From the NCBI RefSeq assembly GCF_003385235.1, contig NZ_PQIA01000045.1:1-61215 (forward strand): a DNA stretch of 61,215 bases. Reading direction: 5' to 3'. Below, piece after piece: positions 18,630 through 26,085 of the stretch. A program made the translations under genes and the position numbers. Source of the DNA: Amycolatopsis circi (lineage in GTDB: Bacteria; Actinomycetota; Actinomycetes; Mycobacteriales; Pseudonocardiaceae). The stretch's first letter is position 1, and each line of letters starts with the position of its first letter. The notes beneath the pieces were generated by a model. It was not told the DNA's origin, searched no databases, and saw only the letters and a list, made by a program, of their open reading frames with translations.

Positions 18630-19450
18630 TGAGCGTCCTCACCTATCACCCCGGCAAGGTCACCGCGGTCCGGCGGGTCACCCCGCACATGGCTCGGATC
18701 ACGTTCGACTGCCCGGGTCTCGCGGCGGCGGGCCCGGCGGCGCCGGACGCGTACGTGAAGGTGTTCTTCCCGCTCCCCGGCGACGAGGAGCCGAACCTGC
18801 CGCCCGCCGAGACGGGCGAGGACGACGTCCTGTCCTGGTATCGCCGCTACCTCGCGATGCCTGACGACGTCCGGCCGCCGATGCGGACGTACACGGTGCG
18901 CGCGGCGCGTCCGGAGAGCGGCGAGGTGGACGTCGATTTCGTGCTGCACGAGGAGAGCGGCGGCCCGGCGTCGACGTGGGCCGGGCAGGCGGAGGTCGGC
19001 GGCCGGGTCGCGTTCCTCGGGCCGCACGGGCTGTACGACGTGCCGGACGGGACGACGTGGCAGCTGCTGGTCGGCGACGAGACAGCACTGCCGGCGATCG
19101 GTGGGATTCTTGAGCGGCTGCCGCAGTCGACGCGCGCTTCGGTGTACGTCGAGATCCCGGACCGCGCGGAGCGACAGACCTTCGAGACCAACGGTGCGGT
19201 CGAGGTGCACTGGGTGGTCCGCGGTGCGCGTACGCACGGCGAAGCGCTCGTCGACGCCGTACGCGCAGCCGAGTTGCCCAACGGCACGCCGTACGCGTGG
19301 GTCTCCGGCGAAGCAGGCGTCGTGAAGCTCGTTCGGCGCCACCTTGTCCGCGAACGTGGCTTCGACAAGACCGCTATCTGCTTCACCGGCTACTGGCGGC
19401 AAGGTCTCAGCGAAGAAGCCGCGGGCCGACAGCAGGCCGAAGCGTCCTAA
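18629..19450 (+). CDS. Siderophore-interacting protein (FAD-dependent ferric-siderophore reductase)
   Basis: The protein has 273 residues. It has the SIP/ViuB layout: an FAD-binding barrel with RTYTVRAARPESGEVDVDFVLHE (about 90-112) and an NAD(P)H domain ending in WVSGEAGVVKLVRRHLVRERGF...GYWRQG, the usual SIP C-terminal signature. It would release iron from imported ferric siderophores in the cytoplasm by reduction. The iron box abuts the ATG and no clear ribosome binding site fits between, so the transcript may be leaderless. No siderophore biosynthesis or uptake gene is nearby. Confidence 0.92.
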   Translation: MSVLTYHPGKVTAVRRVTPHMARITFDCPGLAAAGPAAPDAYVKVFFPLPGDEEPNLPPAETGEDDVLSWYRRYLAMPDDVRPPMRTYTVRAARPESGEVDVDFVLHEESGGPASTWAGQAEVGGRVAFLGPHGLYDVPDGTTWQLLVGDETALPAIGGILERLPQSTRASVYVEIPDRAERQTFETNGAVEVHWVVRGARTHGEALVDAVRAAELPNGTPYAWVSGEAGVVKLVRRHLVRERGFDKTAICFTGYWRQGLSEEAAGRQQAEAS

Positions 19451-20253
19451 CCGAGCTTCGCGACCACCAGCTTCACCAACGCGCCTAGCCGCTGACGCTC
19501 CGGCTGTAGCGTGTCGATTCCGGCTGCCTCCAACGGCGCCGCGGTCACCGGACCAACGCACGCGCAGACGACCGTGCCGCCGCGCAGGGTTTCGCGCAGC
19601 TCCGCGCCGCGGCCGGATTCGTCCGCCAGAGTCAGGAAGTTCGTCGCGGCCGGGGCGCTGGTGAACACCAACGCGGCCAGTTCTCCGGACAGCACTTCGT
19701 GGATCAACGAGAAGACCGGCTCCGGATTCGGCGGCGTGTGCCAGCGGTAGGGCTGCACGGCGAGCACCGACGCTCCGGCCGCGGCGAGCGGATCGGTGAA
19801 CTCCGGCAGCGGTGCGCCGTGCAGTTGCAACGCGACTCGCGCGCCGTCGACACCAGCTTCGGTGAGCGCGCCGAACAACTCGTCGTTGGTCTCGCCGGGC
19901 GCGGAGTACTCCTCGCGCAGCCCGACCCCACGCACCGCGCCAACCGCTTTCGGCCCGCGCGCGAAGATGCGCGACCCGGCCAGTGCGTCCAGCAGTGCGT
20001 CGCGAAGACCCCAGCCTTCGGCGGCGTCGAGCCAGCCGCGGAACCCGGCTCCGGTGGTGACCGCCGTGAGGTCGATAGGCGCGGCAAGGACGGCTTCGGT
20101 GCCTCGGCGCAGTTCCGGATCGTCGGCCAGCGGGACGATCGTGATCGTCGGCGCGTGCCGCACTTCCGCACCGTGCCGGACCAACGCGCCGATCAGGTCG
20201 TCCGCGCGCCGTTCGGCAGTGACGCCGATTCGCACGCCGTCCAGCTCACCCAT
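19447..20253 (-). CDS. HemD-like uroporphyrinogen-III synthase (no HTH domain)
   Basis: The protein has 268 residues from the ATG at 20253, with GGAGATGGG upstream. It has the two-domain HemD fold with the conserved stretches RGPKAVGAVRGVGL, VALQLHGAPLPEF, LVFTSAPAATNF and CVGPVTAAPLEAAG. It is clearly related to the N-terminal part of the gene at 24629 but lacks the C-terminal winged helix. HemD makes uroporphyrinogen III, the precursor of siroheme needed by NirB. Whether this is the housekeeping enzyme or a specialised paralogue cannot be told. Its stop overlaps the convergent SIP stop. Its start lies inside a tandem duplication. Confidence 0.82.
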   Translation of the reverse strand: MGELDGVRIGVTAERRADDLIGALVRHGAEVRHAPTITIVPLADDPELRRGTEAVLAAPIDLTAVTTGAGFRGWLDAAEGWGLRDALLDALAGSRIFARGPKAVGAVRGVGLREEYSAPGETNDELFGALTEAGVDGARVALQLHGAPLPEFTDPLAAAGASVLAVQPYRWHTPPNPEPVFSLIHEVLSGELAALVFTSAPAATNFLTLADESGRGAELRETLRGGTVVCACVGPVTAAPLEAAGIDTLQPERQRLGALVKLVVAKLG

Positions 20254-20480
20254 CCGCTTGTCCCATCTCCGGCGAAGTTGTGCCGGGCAGCCAGCAGAAC
20301 ACCGCCAGCGAAATCTCCGCACCACGCCGCAACAACTCACCCGAACACTGCCCCGCCGTCGCCCGGCCCAGCTCACCCATCCGCCTGTCCCGCCTCCCGC
20401 GAAGATGCGCCGAGCAGCCAGCAGAACACCGCGCGCGAATCCGCGCCACGCCGCACTATCGCGCCGTCCAGCTCACCCAT
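20241..20480. repeat. Tandem duplication spanning WYL stop and hemD-like start
   Basis: CCAGCTCACCCAT recurs at 20241, 20368 and 20468, and the internal segment CAGCCAGCAGAACACCG at 20288 and 20415, giving units of 127 and 100 bases. On the minus strand each unit carries ATGGGTGAGCTGG: once as the hemD-like start, once in the middle, and once where TATGGGTGA encodes the end and stop of the WYL regulator. Confidence 0.8.
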
Positions 20481-21450
20481 ACGCCTGTCCCATCTCCCGG
20501 ATCGCCCCCGCCAGTTCCGTCCGCAGGTCCTCCGGCGCGAGCACCTCCAAATGCGGCCCGAACCGCAGCAGTTCGCCGATCGCCGGTTCTCCCGGTTCGA
20601 CCGGCAGCTCCATCGTCAACCATCCGTCGCCGTCCGGTTCCGCTCCGGCGGCGACTGCCTCGCGAAGCGCCCGGGCGCCGACACTGCCCGCGTAGAACGG
20701 TACGAGAGCTTGGGCTCGCGGCGAGAGGCGCACTGTCGCCTTTCGGGGGTACATCCGGCGTTCGAACTGCTCGGACCACTCCCGCCAGTAACCGGCGAGG
20801 TCGAAGTCCGCCGGTCGCTCGAACTCCTCGCCGAGGTCGGTCAGCTCGCGGATGCGCGAAATCCGGTAGGTGCGATCGGTCCCCTCGCACCGGGCGGCGA
20901 GGTACCAGTTGCCCGCTTTGAGGATCAGCCCGAGCGGCTCCAGCACCCGCTCGACCTCGCGTTGTCCCCACCGTTCGTACCGGACGCGGATCCGCCGCGC
21001 GGCCCACACCGCGTCGGCGACCGCGGACAGCGTCGGCAGGCTTTCGATGCCGCGATGCCAGCCGGGAACGTCGAGGTAGAACCGTTCCGCGACGCGGCCG
21101 GCGCGGCTGCGCAGTTCCTGCGGCAACGCCGCGTAAAGCTTCAGCTGCGCGGCCGCCAGCACCGTGCCGAGCCCCAGCTCCGCGGCCGCCACCGGCAGCC
21201 CGGCCAACGCCAGCGATTGGGCTTCGTCCTCGTTGAGGCCGGTCAGCCGAGTCCGGTAGCCGTCGACGAGCTGGTAGCCGCCGCTGCGGCCGCGGTCCGC
21301 GTACACCGGCACGCCCGAGGCCGACAGCGCGTCGATGTCCCGGTACACCGTCCGGACCGAAACCTCCAGCTCAGCGGCCAGTTCCTCGGCGGTCATCCGG
21401 CCGCGGTTCTGCAGCAGGAGAAGCACGGTGAGCAAACGGCCGGCACGCAT
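20473..21450 (-). CDS. WYL-domain transcriptional regulator
   Basis: The protein has 325 residues. An N-terminal winged helix-turn-helix (MTAEELAAELEVSVRTVYRDIDALSASGVPVYADRG, about 19-54) is followed by a WYL sensor domain (about 140-215, with NWYLAARCEGTDRTYRISRI) and a WCX-type C-terminal domain. Such proteins respond to ligands, often nucleic acid or nucleotides, and usually control the divergent neighbour; here that is the DUF3224 gene, with an inverted repeat in between. The C-terminus falls within the tandem duplication. Confidence 0.9.
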   Translation of the reverse strand: MRAGRLLTVLLLLQNRGRMTAEELAAELEVSVRTVYRDIDALSASGVPVYADRGRSGGYQLVDGYRTRLTGLNEDEAQSLALAGLPVAAAELGLGTVLAAAQLKLYAALPQELRSRAGRVAERFYLDVPGWHRGIESLPTLSAVADAVWAARRIRVRYERWGQREVERVLEPLGLILKAGNWYLAARCEGTDRTYRISRIRELTDLGEEFERPADFDLAGYWREWSEQFERRMYPRKATVRLSPRAQALVPFYAGSVGARALREAVAAGAEPDGDGWLTMELPVEPGEPAIGELLRFGPHLEVLAPEDLRTELAGAIREMGQAYG

Positions 21451-21468
21451 GCGGCAAGTATGACCGAA

Positions 21469-21493
21469 ATACCTGACACAAGATGGCAGGTAT
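21469..21493. promoter_or_regulatory. Candidate WYL-regulator operator
   Basis: Inverted repeat ATACCTG-n11-CAGGTAT between the divergent WYL and DUF3224 genes, 19 bases from the WYL start and 19 bases before the DUF3224 start. Placement suggests it controls both. Confidence 0.6.
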
Positions 21494-21512
21494 GGCTGAT
21501 TAGGTAAGCGGC

Positions 21513-21908
21513 ATGAACACGTTTGGCATGACGAAGTGGGAAGAGCACGTGGCGAGCGGCGAGGAGGGCAGCCCCCGCGTCGCGTATGTGCACGCCGCGA
21601 TGGAGTATTCGGGCGTGATCCAGGGTGCGGCAACCGGCGATTACCTGCTGTACTACCCGGGCGAGGGCTACGACGGCGGCGCGACCACGTCGCCGGGCTA
21701 CGACCGGTTCGAGGGCACTGTCGACGGCCGCCGCGGCACGTTCGTGGTCCGCCAGGAGTGGGGTTTCGACCCGAAGAGCATCCGCTCGGAATTCGAGGTC
21801 GTGCCAGGCTCCGGGACCGGCGAACTGGCGGGCATCACCGGCACCGGAACGGTGCGCGGCGTGCTGGGCGAGCCGACCGTGTCGTACACCTTCGACTACA
21901 CGCTCTGA
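21513..21908 (+). CDS. DUF3224 domain-containing protein
   Basis: The protein has 131 residues. It matches the small beta-barrel DUF3224 family (YSGVIQGAATGDYLLYYPGEG, then FVVRQEWGFDPKSIRSEFEVVPGSGTGELAGITGTG). No catalytic residues are evident and the function is unknown. It lies divergent from a WYL regulator and directly ahead of the winged-helix gene. Confidence 0.87.
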   Translation: MNTFGMTKWEEHVASGEEGSPRVAYVHAAMEYSGVIQGAATGDYLLYYPGEGYDGGATTSPGYDRFEGTVDGRRGTFVVRQEWGFDPKSIRSEFEVVPGSGTGELAGITGTGTVRGVLGEPTVSYTFDYTL

Positions 21909-21919
21909 AGGAGGCCGGG

Positions 21920-23038
21920 ATGCTGGAGGTGTCGCGCAAGCAGGCGTTGGCGTACCGGATCGCCGAGCAGGGGCTGCACCGCTCCGTCGCCGATCCGTAC
22001 GACCTGCCGCTGCTGGACCTCGGTCTGCAGGACAGCATGCGCGACACCGCCGCGCTCTCGCTGACCGCCCGGATGCCGGAGCCGGTCACGCCCGAGTCTC
22101 TTGTGGACGATCAGCGGCTCGCCCTGGTGTGGTCGCACCGGGGTGCGCCGCATTTCCACCGGCGCACGGATCTGCCGGAACTGGTGTCCGCGTTGGTGCC
22201 GGTCGACGATCCGGACGCGCTGGCCCGGATGTTGTGGCAGAAGAAGGACATTCAGGCCGCTGACGTGTCCCCGGTGGACATTATTTTCACGACCGCGCGG
22301 GCGATTCGCAAAGTGGTCACCAAGCCGATGACCAAGGGCGCCGTGAGCGGGGAGATCACGAAGCTGTTGCCGCCCGCGTTCAGCCGGTGGTGCCGCGGCT
22401 GCAACGCGACCCATGTGCACGAACAGCTCATGCGGCTCGCTTCCCTGCATGGCGGTGCCCGGCTCGAAGCCGGGCAATCTCCGGCGACGCTCGCTCCGTT
22501 GGAGGATCGCGGACGCATGTCCACCCGTCCGGTTCCGGCGGCGGTTTCGCGAGTGATTGAGCAGTACTTGCGTTTCAACGGACCCGCGACGTCGGGTGAC
22601 TCGGCTGGTTTCCTCGGCACCGCAAAGACTTGCGTAAGCGAGACTTGGCCTTCCGCGGTCACCGAGGTCAAAGTGGACGGTCGGCGGGTCTTTATCCCGA
22701 CTGATCGGTTGCCCGCGTTGGAGAATCCGCCGTCGGCTGCCGGGGTACGCCTGTTGCCGCCGCTGGATCCGTACACTCAGGGCCGCGACAAAGCTGTCCT
22801 CGTTCCGGACAAAGCGCGGGCGAAAGAGGTGTGGAAAATCCTCGGCAGCCCGGGCGCGCTATTGGTCGACGGCGAGATCATGGGCACCTGGCGGATGAAA
22901 GCGTCCGGCAAACGGCTGACGGTCACGTTGACCGAATTCGATCCGCTTCGCCGTTCCGACCGCGAGACCGCCGAGGAGGAGGCGGCCCGGGTCGCCGCCG
23001 CGCGGGGCTGCCCGGACTTTTCCGTGACGTGGGCTTGA
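21920..23038 (+). CDS. Winged helix DNA-binding domain protein (HTH_42/YcaQ-like)
   Basis: The protein has 372 residues; the ATG at 21920 sits behind AAGGAGG. The N-terminal part (SRKQALAYRIAEQGLHR) and the mid-region EDRGRMSTRPVPAAVSRVIEQYLRFNGPATSGDSAGFLG are typical of the HTH_42 superfamily, whose members include the crosslink glycosylase YcaQ/AlkX and AlkZ-type enzymes. I cannot see the catalytic QxQ or QxD motif clearly, so glycosylase activity is only a possibility. It is co-directional with DUF3224. Confidence 0.8.
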   Translation: MLEVSRKQALAYRIAEQGLHRSVADPYDLPLLDLGLQDSMRDTAALSLTARMPEPVTPESLVDDQRLALVWSHRGAPHFHRRTDLPELVSALVPVDDPDALARMLWQKKDIQAADVSPVDIIFTTARAIRKVVTKPMTKGAVSGEITKLLPPAFSRWCRGCNATHVHEQLMRLASLHGGARLEAGQSPATLAPLEDRGRMSTRPVPAAVSRVIEQYLRFNGPATSGDSAGFLGTAKTCVSETWPSAVTEVKVDGRRVFIPTDRLPALENPPSAAGVRLLPPLDPYTQGRDKAVLVPDKARAKEVWKILGSPGALLVDGEIMGTWRMKASGKRLTVTLTEFDPLRRSDRETAEEEAARVAAARGCPDFSVTWA

Positions 23039-23059
23039 CCGGCGGGATAAAGTCCTGAC

Positions 23060-24010
23060 GTGCTGAAATGGCTGCTCGACTCAGACCCGACACTGCGCTG
23101 GCAGGTCGAACGGGACTTAGCGGACGCGCCGCCCGAAGTCTGGACGGCCACCCGGCACAAGATCGCGACCGAGGGCTTCGGTGCACAGCTCCTCGCGCGG
23201 CAGGATCCGGACGGACAGTGGGCCGGCGGCGCGTTCTTCCCGGCGCGATTCGAACCGGGCCCGGACGCCGGACAGCCGTGGACGGCCACCACCTGGTCGC
23301 TCAACATGCTGCGCGAATGGGGCATGGATTCGGCGGTGCTGCGCGCCAATCGCACGGCCGAATTGATCGCCGAGAATTCCCGGTGGGAATACCACGATTT
23401 GCCGTATTGGGACGGCGAGGTCGACGTCTGCATCAACGCCTGGACGCTCGCGAACGGCGGCTGGCTCGGCGTCGACGTCTCCCGGCTCGCCGAGTGGTTC
23501 CCCGAACATCAACTTGCCGACGGCGGCTGGAACTGCGAATGGGTCGACGGCTCGAAGCGCTCCTCCTTCCACTCGACGATCAACGCGGTCAAAGGCTTGC
23601 TCGCTTACGACATCGCCACCGGCGGCACTGACGCGACGCACGCCGCCCGCCGCGCCGGCGAGGAATACCTGCTGGAACGCCGTCTGCTGTACCGGCTTTC
23701 GACCGGCGAGCAAGTGGCCCCGTGGGTGGACCACTTCGCCTACCCGGTGCGTTGGCATTACAGCGCGATCAATGCGGTCGAACACTTCCGTGAAGCGGCG
23801 ATCGTGGACGACATTCCGCCCGACCCGCGCCTCGCGGACGCGGTGGAACGGGTTCGCGCCGCCCGGCAGCCGGACGGAACCTGGCTGCAGGACGGACGGC
23901 TGAGCGGCGACATGTGGTTCGAGGTCGACGTTCCGGCCGGGGAACCGTCGAAGTGGCTGACGCTGTACGGAACCCGGATTCTGTCCTGGTGGGACTCCGC
24001 ACAGTCCTAA
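23060..24010 (+). CDS. Squalene cyclase/prenyltransferase-like alpha-barrel protein
   Basis: The protein has 316 residues from a GTG at 23060. It contains repeated QDPDGQWAGG, LADGGWNCEW and RQPDGTWLQDG-type motifs, the QW-like repeats of alpha/alpha-barrel terpenoid cyclase folds. The DxDD or DCTAE acid motifs of true squalene-hopene cyclases are absent and the protein is about half their length, so it is probably a fold relative with unknown function. Its stop overlaps the stop of the convergent SUMF1-like gene by a few bases. Confidence 0.75.
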   Translation: MLKWLLDSDPTLRWQVERDLADAPPEVWTATRHKIATEGFGAQLLARQDPDGQWAGGAFFPARFEPGPDAGQPWTATTWSLNMLREWGMDSAVLRANRTAELIAENSRWEYHDLPYWDGEVDVCINAWTLANGGWLGVDVSRLAEWFPEHQLADGGWNCEWVDGSKRSSFHSTINAVKGLLAYDIATGGTDATHAARRAGEEYLLERRLLYRLSTGEQVAPWVDHFAYPVRWHYSAINAVEHFREAAIVDDIPPDPRLADAVERVRAARQPDGTWLQDGRLSGDMWFEVDVPAGEPSKWLTLYGTRILSWWDSAQS

Positions 24011-24612
24011 CTGGACCGTGCGACCCGAAAGCCGACGTCGTCCACGCGGAATGTCGGGTGGCTCCGGCGGCGCACCGACACTCGGACGCTCCAATGCTCG
24101 TCCGCCCAGCCGCCGCCCTTGAGGACGCGGTACTCGCCGTAGACCGCCGGGTCGTAGAGGTCCCAGCACCAATCCCAGGTGTTGCCGAGCAAATCGTAAG
24201 CACCCCAGGCGTTCGGACGTTTCTCACCGGACGGGTGCAGTCGTCCGCCGGAGTTCCCTTCATACCAAGCGATTTCGTCCAGGTTGCCGTACCTCGGGCC
24301 CTCGGTGCCCGCGCGACAGGCGTGTTCCCACTCGGCTTCCGTAGGCAGACGGTAGCCAGCCGCGGACCGGTCCCACTCCACCTCATCGCCAATCAGGTAC
24401 GCGGGCGGCAGTCCGTCGCGTTCGGACAGTGTGTTGCAGAACCGCACCGCGTCCAGCCAGGACACTTCAACGGCGGGCAGATTTCCGCCGCCGTCGTATT
24501 GTTCTTGAGTGACCGGGATCGCGCCTAGCTCGAACGCGGGCACGTCGACTGTCCAGCTACGTTCTGTCCGCCGGTCGGTGAGCGTCACCGTTCCCGGCGG
24601 GATAGGGACCAT
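24007..24612 (-). CDS. SUMF1/FGE-sulfatase-domain protein, probably not a true FGE
   Basis: About 201 residues from the ATG at 24612; a GTG at 24618 is equally possible. Family motifs are clear: PVTQEQY, PAVEVSWLDAVRFCNTLSERDGLPPAY, YRLPTEAEWEHACRAGT, GAYDLLGNTWDWCWDLY and RVLKGGGWADEHWSVRVSVRR. Formylglycine-generating enzymes need two cysteines in the last region; here it reads RRRSHPTFRVDDVGFRVA with no cysteine, so sulfatase activation is unlikely. It lies 10-16 bases behind the HemD-HTH gene, probably as the last gene of the nitrate operon. Confidence 0.85.
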   Translation of the reverse strand: MVPIPPGTVTLTDRRTERSWTVDVPAFELGAIPVTQEQYDGGGNLPAVEVSWLDAVRFCNTLSERDGLPPAYLIGDEVEWDRSAAGYRLPTEAEWEHACRAGTEGPRYGNLDEIAWYEGNSGGRLHPSGEKRPNAWGAYDLLGNTWDWCWDLYDPAVYGEYRVLKGGGWADEHWSVRVSVRRRSHPTFRVDDVGFRVARSS

Positions 24613-24628
24613 CCGCACCGCGCCGAGG

Positions 24629-25756
24629 TTAGCCGATCGACGCTGGGGTGTCGCCGGGATTCACCGCCAGCCGGTAGCCGCGCTTGACCACCGTCTGCAC
24701 CACGCCAGTGCCGCCGAGAGACGTCCGCAACCGACCGATCGCGGTCTCCACCGCGTGCGCTTCGCCGCCGGACGGAAGCTCGGCGGACAATTCCCGGCGC
24801 GCGACCACCCGGCCGGGTTGCCGCGCGAGAGCGCGCAAGAGCGCCATCGGGGCCGGGGCGATCTCGCGCCATTCGCCGTCCACGAGCGCGCCGGTGCCGC
24901 GGACCTGCAGCACATGACCGGCGGCATACAGCGTCGGGGAGGCGGTGACCAGCGAGTCGGCGACGGTTCGCGCCAGTGCACCGATCCGTGACCGTCTCGG
25001 TTGGACAGTCGGAATGCCCAGCGAAGCGAGCGGCGCGGCCGCGATCGGACCCACGCACGCTACGACCACCCGACTGCTTAGGGCCTCGATCAGCGCGCCG
25101 AGACGACCGGTCCGCCGCGCCATTGCGACGGTGGACGCGGCAGCGGGCGCGCTCGTGAACGGCAGAGCGTCGATCGTTCCTTCCAAGACCGCGTCCAACA
25201 GCCGGTCGAGCGGCGCCGGATCGGCCGGAGCCACCCAGCGGTACACCGGGATCTCGATCACTTCGGCACCCGCCTGCCGAAGTGTCTCGGCGAAATGCGG
25301 GAGTGGCTCGCCGTGCAACTGCAGCGCGATCCGCCGTCCGTCCACTCCGGACTTGGTGAGGTACTGCAGCAGCTCGGCGCTACTCTCCGACGCGGGCGAA
25401 TAGTCCTCCGCCAACCCGGCTGTCCGCACCGCCCCGGCCGCCTTCGGACCGCGAGTCAACAGCGAAGCGTTCGACAGGTGATCGAGCACCTTCTCGCCGA
25501 GGCCCCACCCTTCCGCCGCCTCGATCCAGCCACGGAAGCCGATCCCCGTCGTCGCCACGACAATGTCCACAGGGGACTCCAGCAGCCGCATCGTCGCCGC
25601 GTGCAGCTCGGTGTCGTCGGCCAGCGGCACGATCCGGATCGCCGGTCCATAACGGACGGCCGCACCCTGGCGCACGAGCAGCGCGCCCAGCTCTTCAGCT
25701 CGGCGCGCTGCCGTGATTCCCACCGTGAACCCGGCCAGTGGCCGGACATCCGTCAC
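24629..25756 (-). CDS. HemD-like uroporphyrinogen-III synthase fused to a winged-helix DNA-binding domain
   Basis: The protein has 375 residues from a GTG at 25756 that overlaps the nirD stop (GTGA). Residues 1-260 are HemD-like (RGPKAAGAVRTAGL, LPFTSAPAA and CVGPIAAAPL). Residues 275-365 form an OmpR-type winged helix (LVDGEWREIAPAPMALLRALARQPGRVVARRELSAEL, then VETAIGRLRTSLGG...VVKRGYRLAV). Such fusions are found with nitrite-reductase genes in actinobacteria (Rv0260c near narK3). It may couple tetrapyrrole supply for siroheme to transcription control; which activity dominates is unknown. Confidence 0.9.
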   Translation of the reverse strand: MTDVRPLAGFTVGITAARRAEELGALLVRQGAAVRYGPAIRIVPLADDTELHAATMRLLESPVDIVVATTGIGFRGWIEAAEGWGLGEKVLDHLSNASLLTRGPKAAGAVRTAGLAEDYSPASESSAELLQYLTKSGVDGRRIALQLHGEPLPHFAETLRQAGAEVIEIPVYRWVAPADPAPLDRLLDAVLEGTIDALPFTSAPAAASTVAMARRTGRLGALIEALSSRVVVACVGPIAAAPLASLGIPTVQPRRSRIGALARTVADSLVTASPTLYAAGHVLQVRGTGALVDGEWREIAPAPMALLRALARQPGRVVARRELSAELPSGGEAHAVETAIGRLRTSLGGTGVVQTVVKRGYRLAVNPGDTPASIG

Positions 25757-26085
25757 GGTGATCCCACCTCGATCACCCCGTCCCGTACGCGAACCGGATA
25801 CACCGGCACCGAAACCTCGTCAGCGTCGAGGCACTGTCCACTTCGGAGCGAGAACCGTTCCTTGTAGACCGGCGACGCGACCACCGGCTCTCCCCTGGCG
25901 TCGCCGACAATCCCGCGCGACAACACGGCCGCACCACTGCACGGATCCCAATTGGACAGTGCGTACCAACCTTCGCCGGCGTGGAACACCGCAACCTGCT
26001 GGCCGTCGACCAGCGCCGCGGCTCCGGAGAACTCCGGAATGTCCGCGGCCGCGCACACCGCGGTCCAGGATGAGGTCATCGTCAT
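25753..26085 (-). CDS. nirD: Nitrite reductase small subunit NirD
   Basis: The protein has 110 residues. The ATG at 26085 overlaps the nirB stop (ATGA). It has the Rieske-like fold of NirD (ALVDGQQVAVFHAGEGWYALSNWDPCSGAAVLSRGIVGD and KERFSLRSGQCLD) without a full Cys/His 2Fe-2S ligand set, as is usual for this subunit. With NirB it forms the assimilatory NADH-dependent nitrite reductase that makes ammonium. Confidence 0.93.
   Translation of the reverse strand: MTMTSSWTAVCAAADIPEFSGAAALVDGQQVAVFHAGEGWYALSNWDPCSGAAVLSRGIVGDARGEPVVASPVYKERFSLRSGQCLDADEVSVPVYPVRVRDGVIEVGSP

Noticed and set aside
24007..24618. Formylglycine-generating enzyme
   Set aside because: Catalytic cysteines of the C-terminal region are absent and no sulfatase gene is near.
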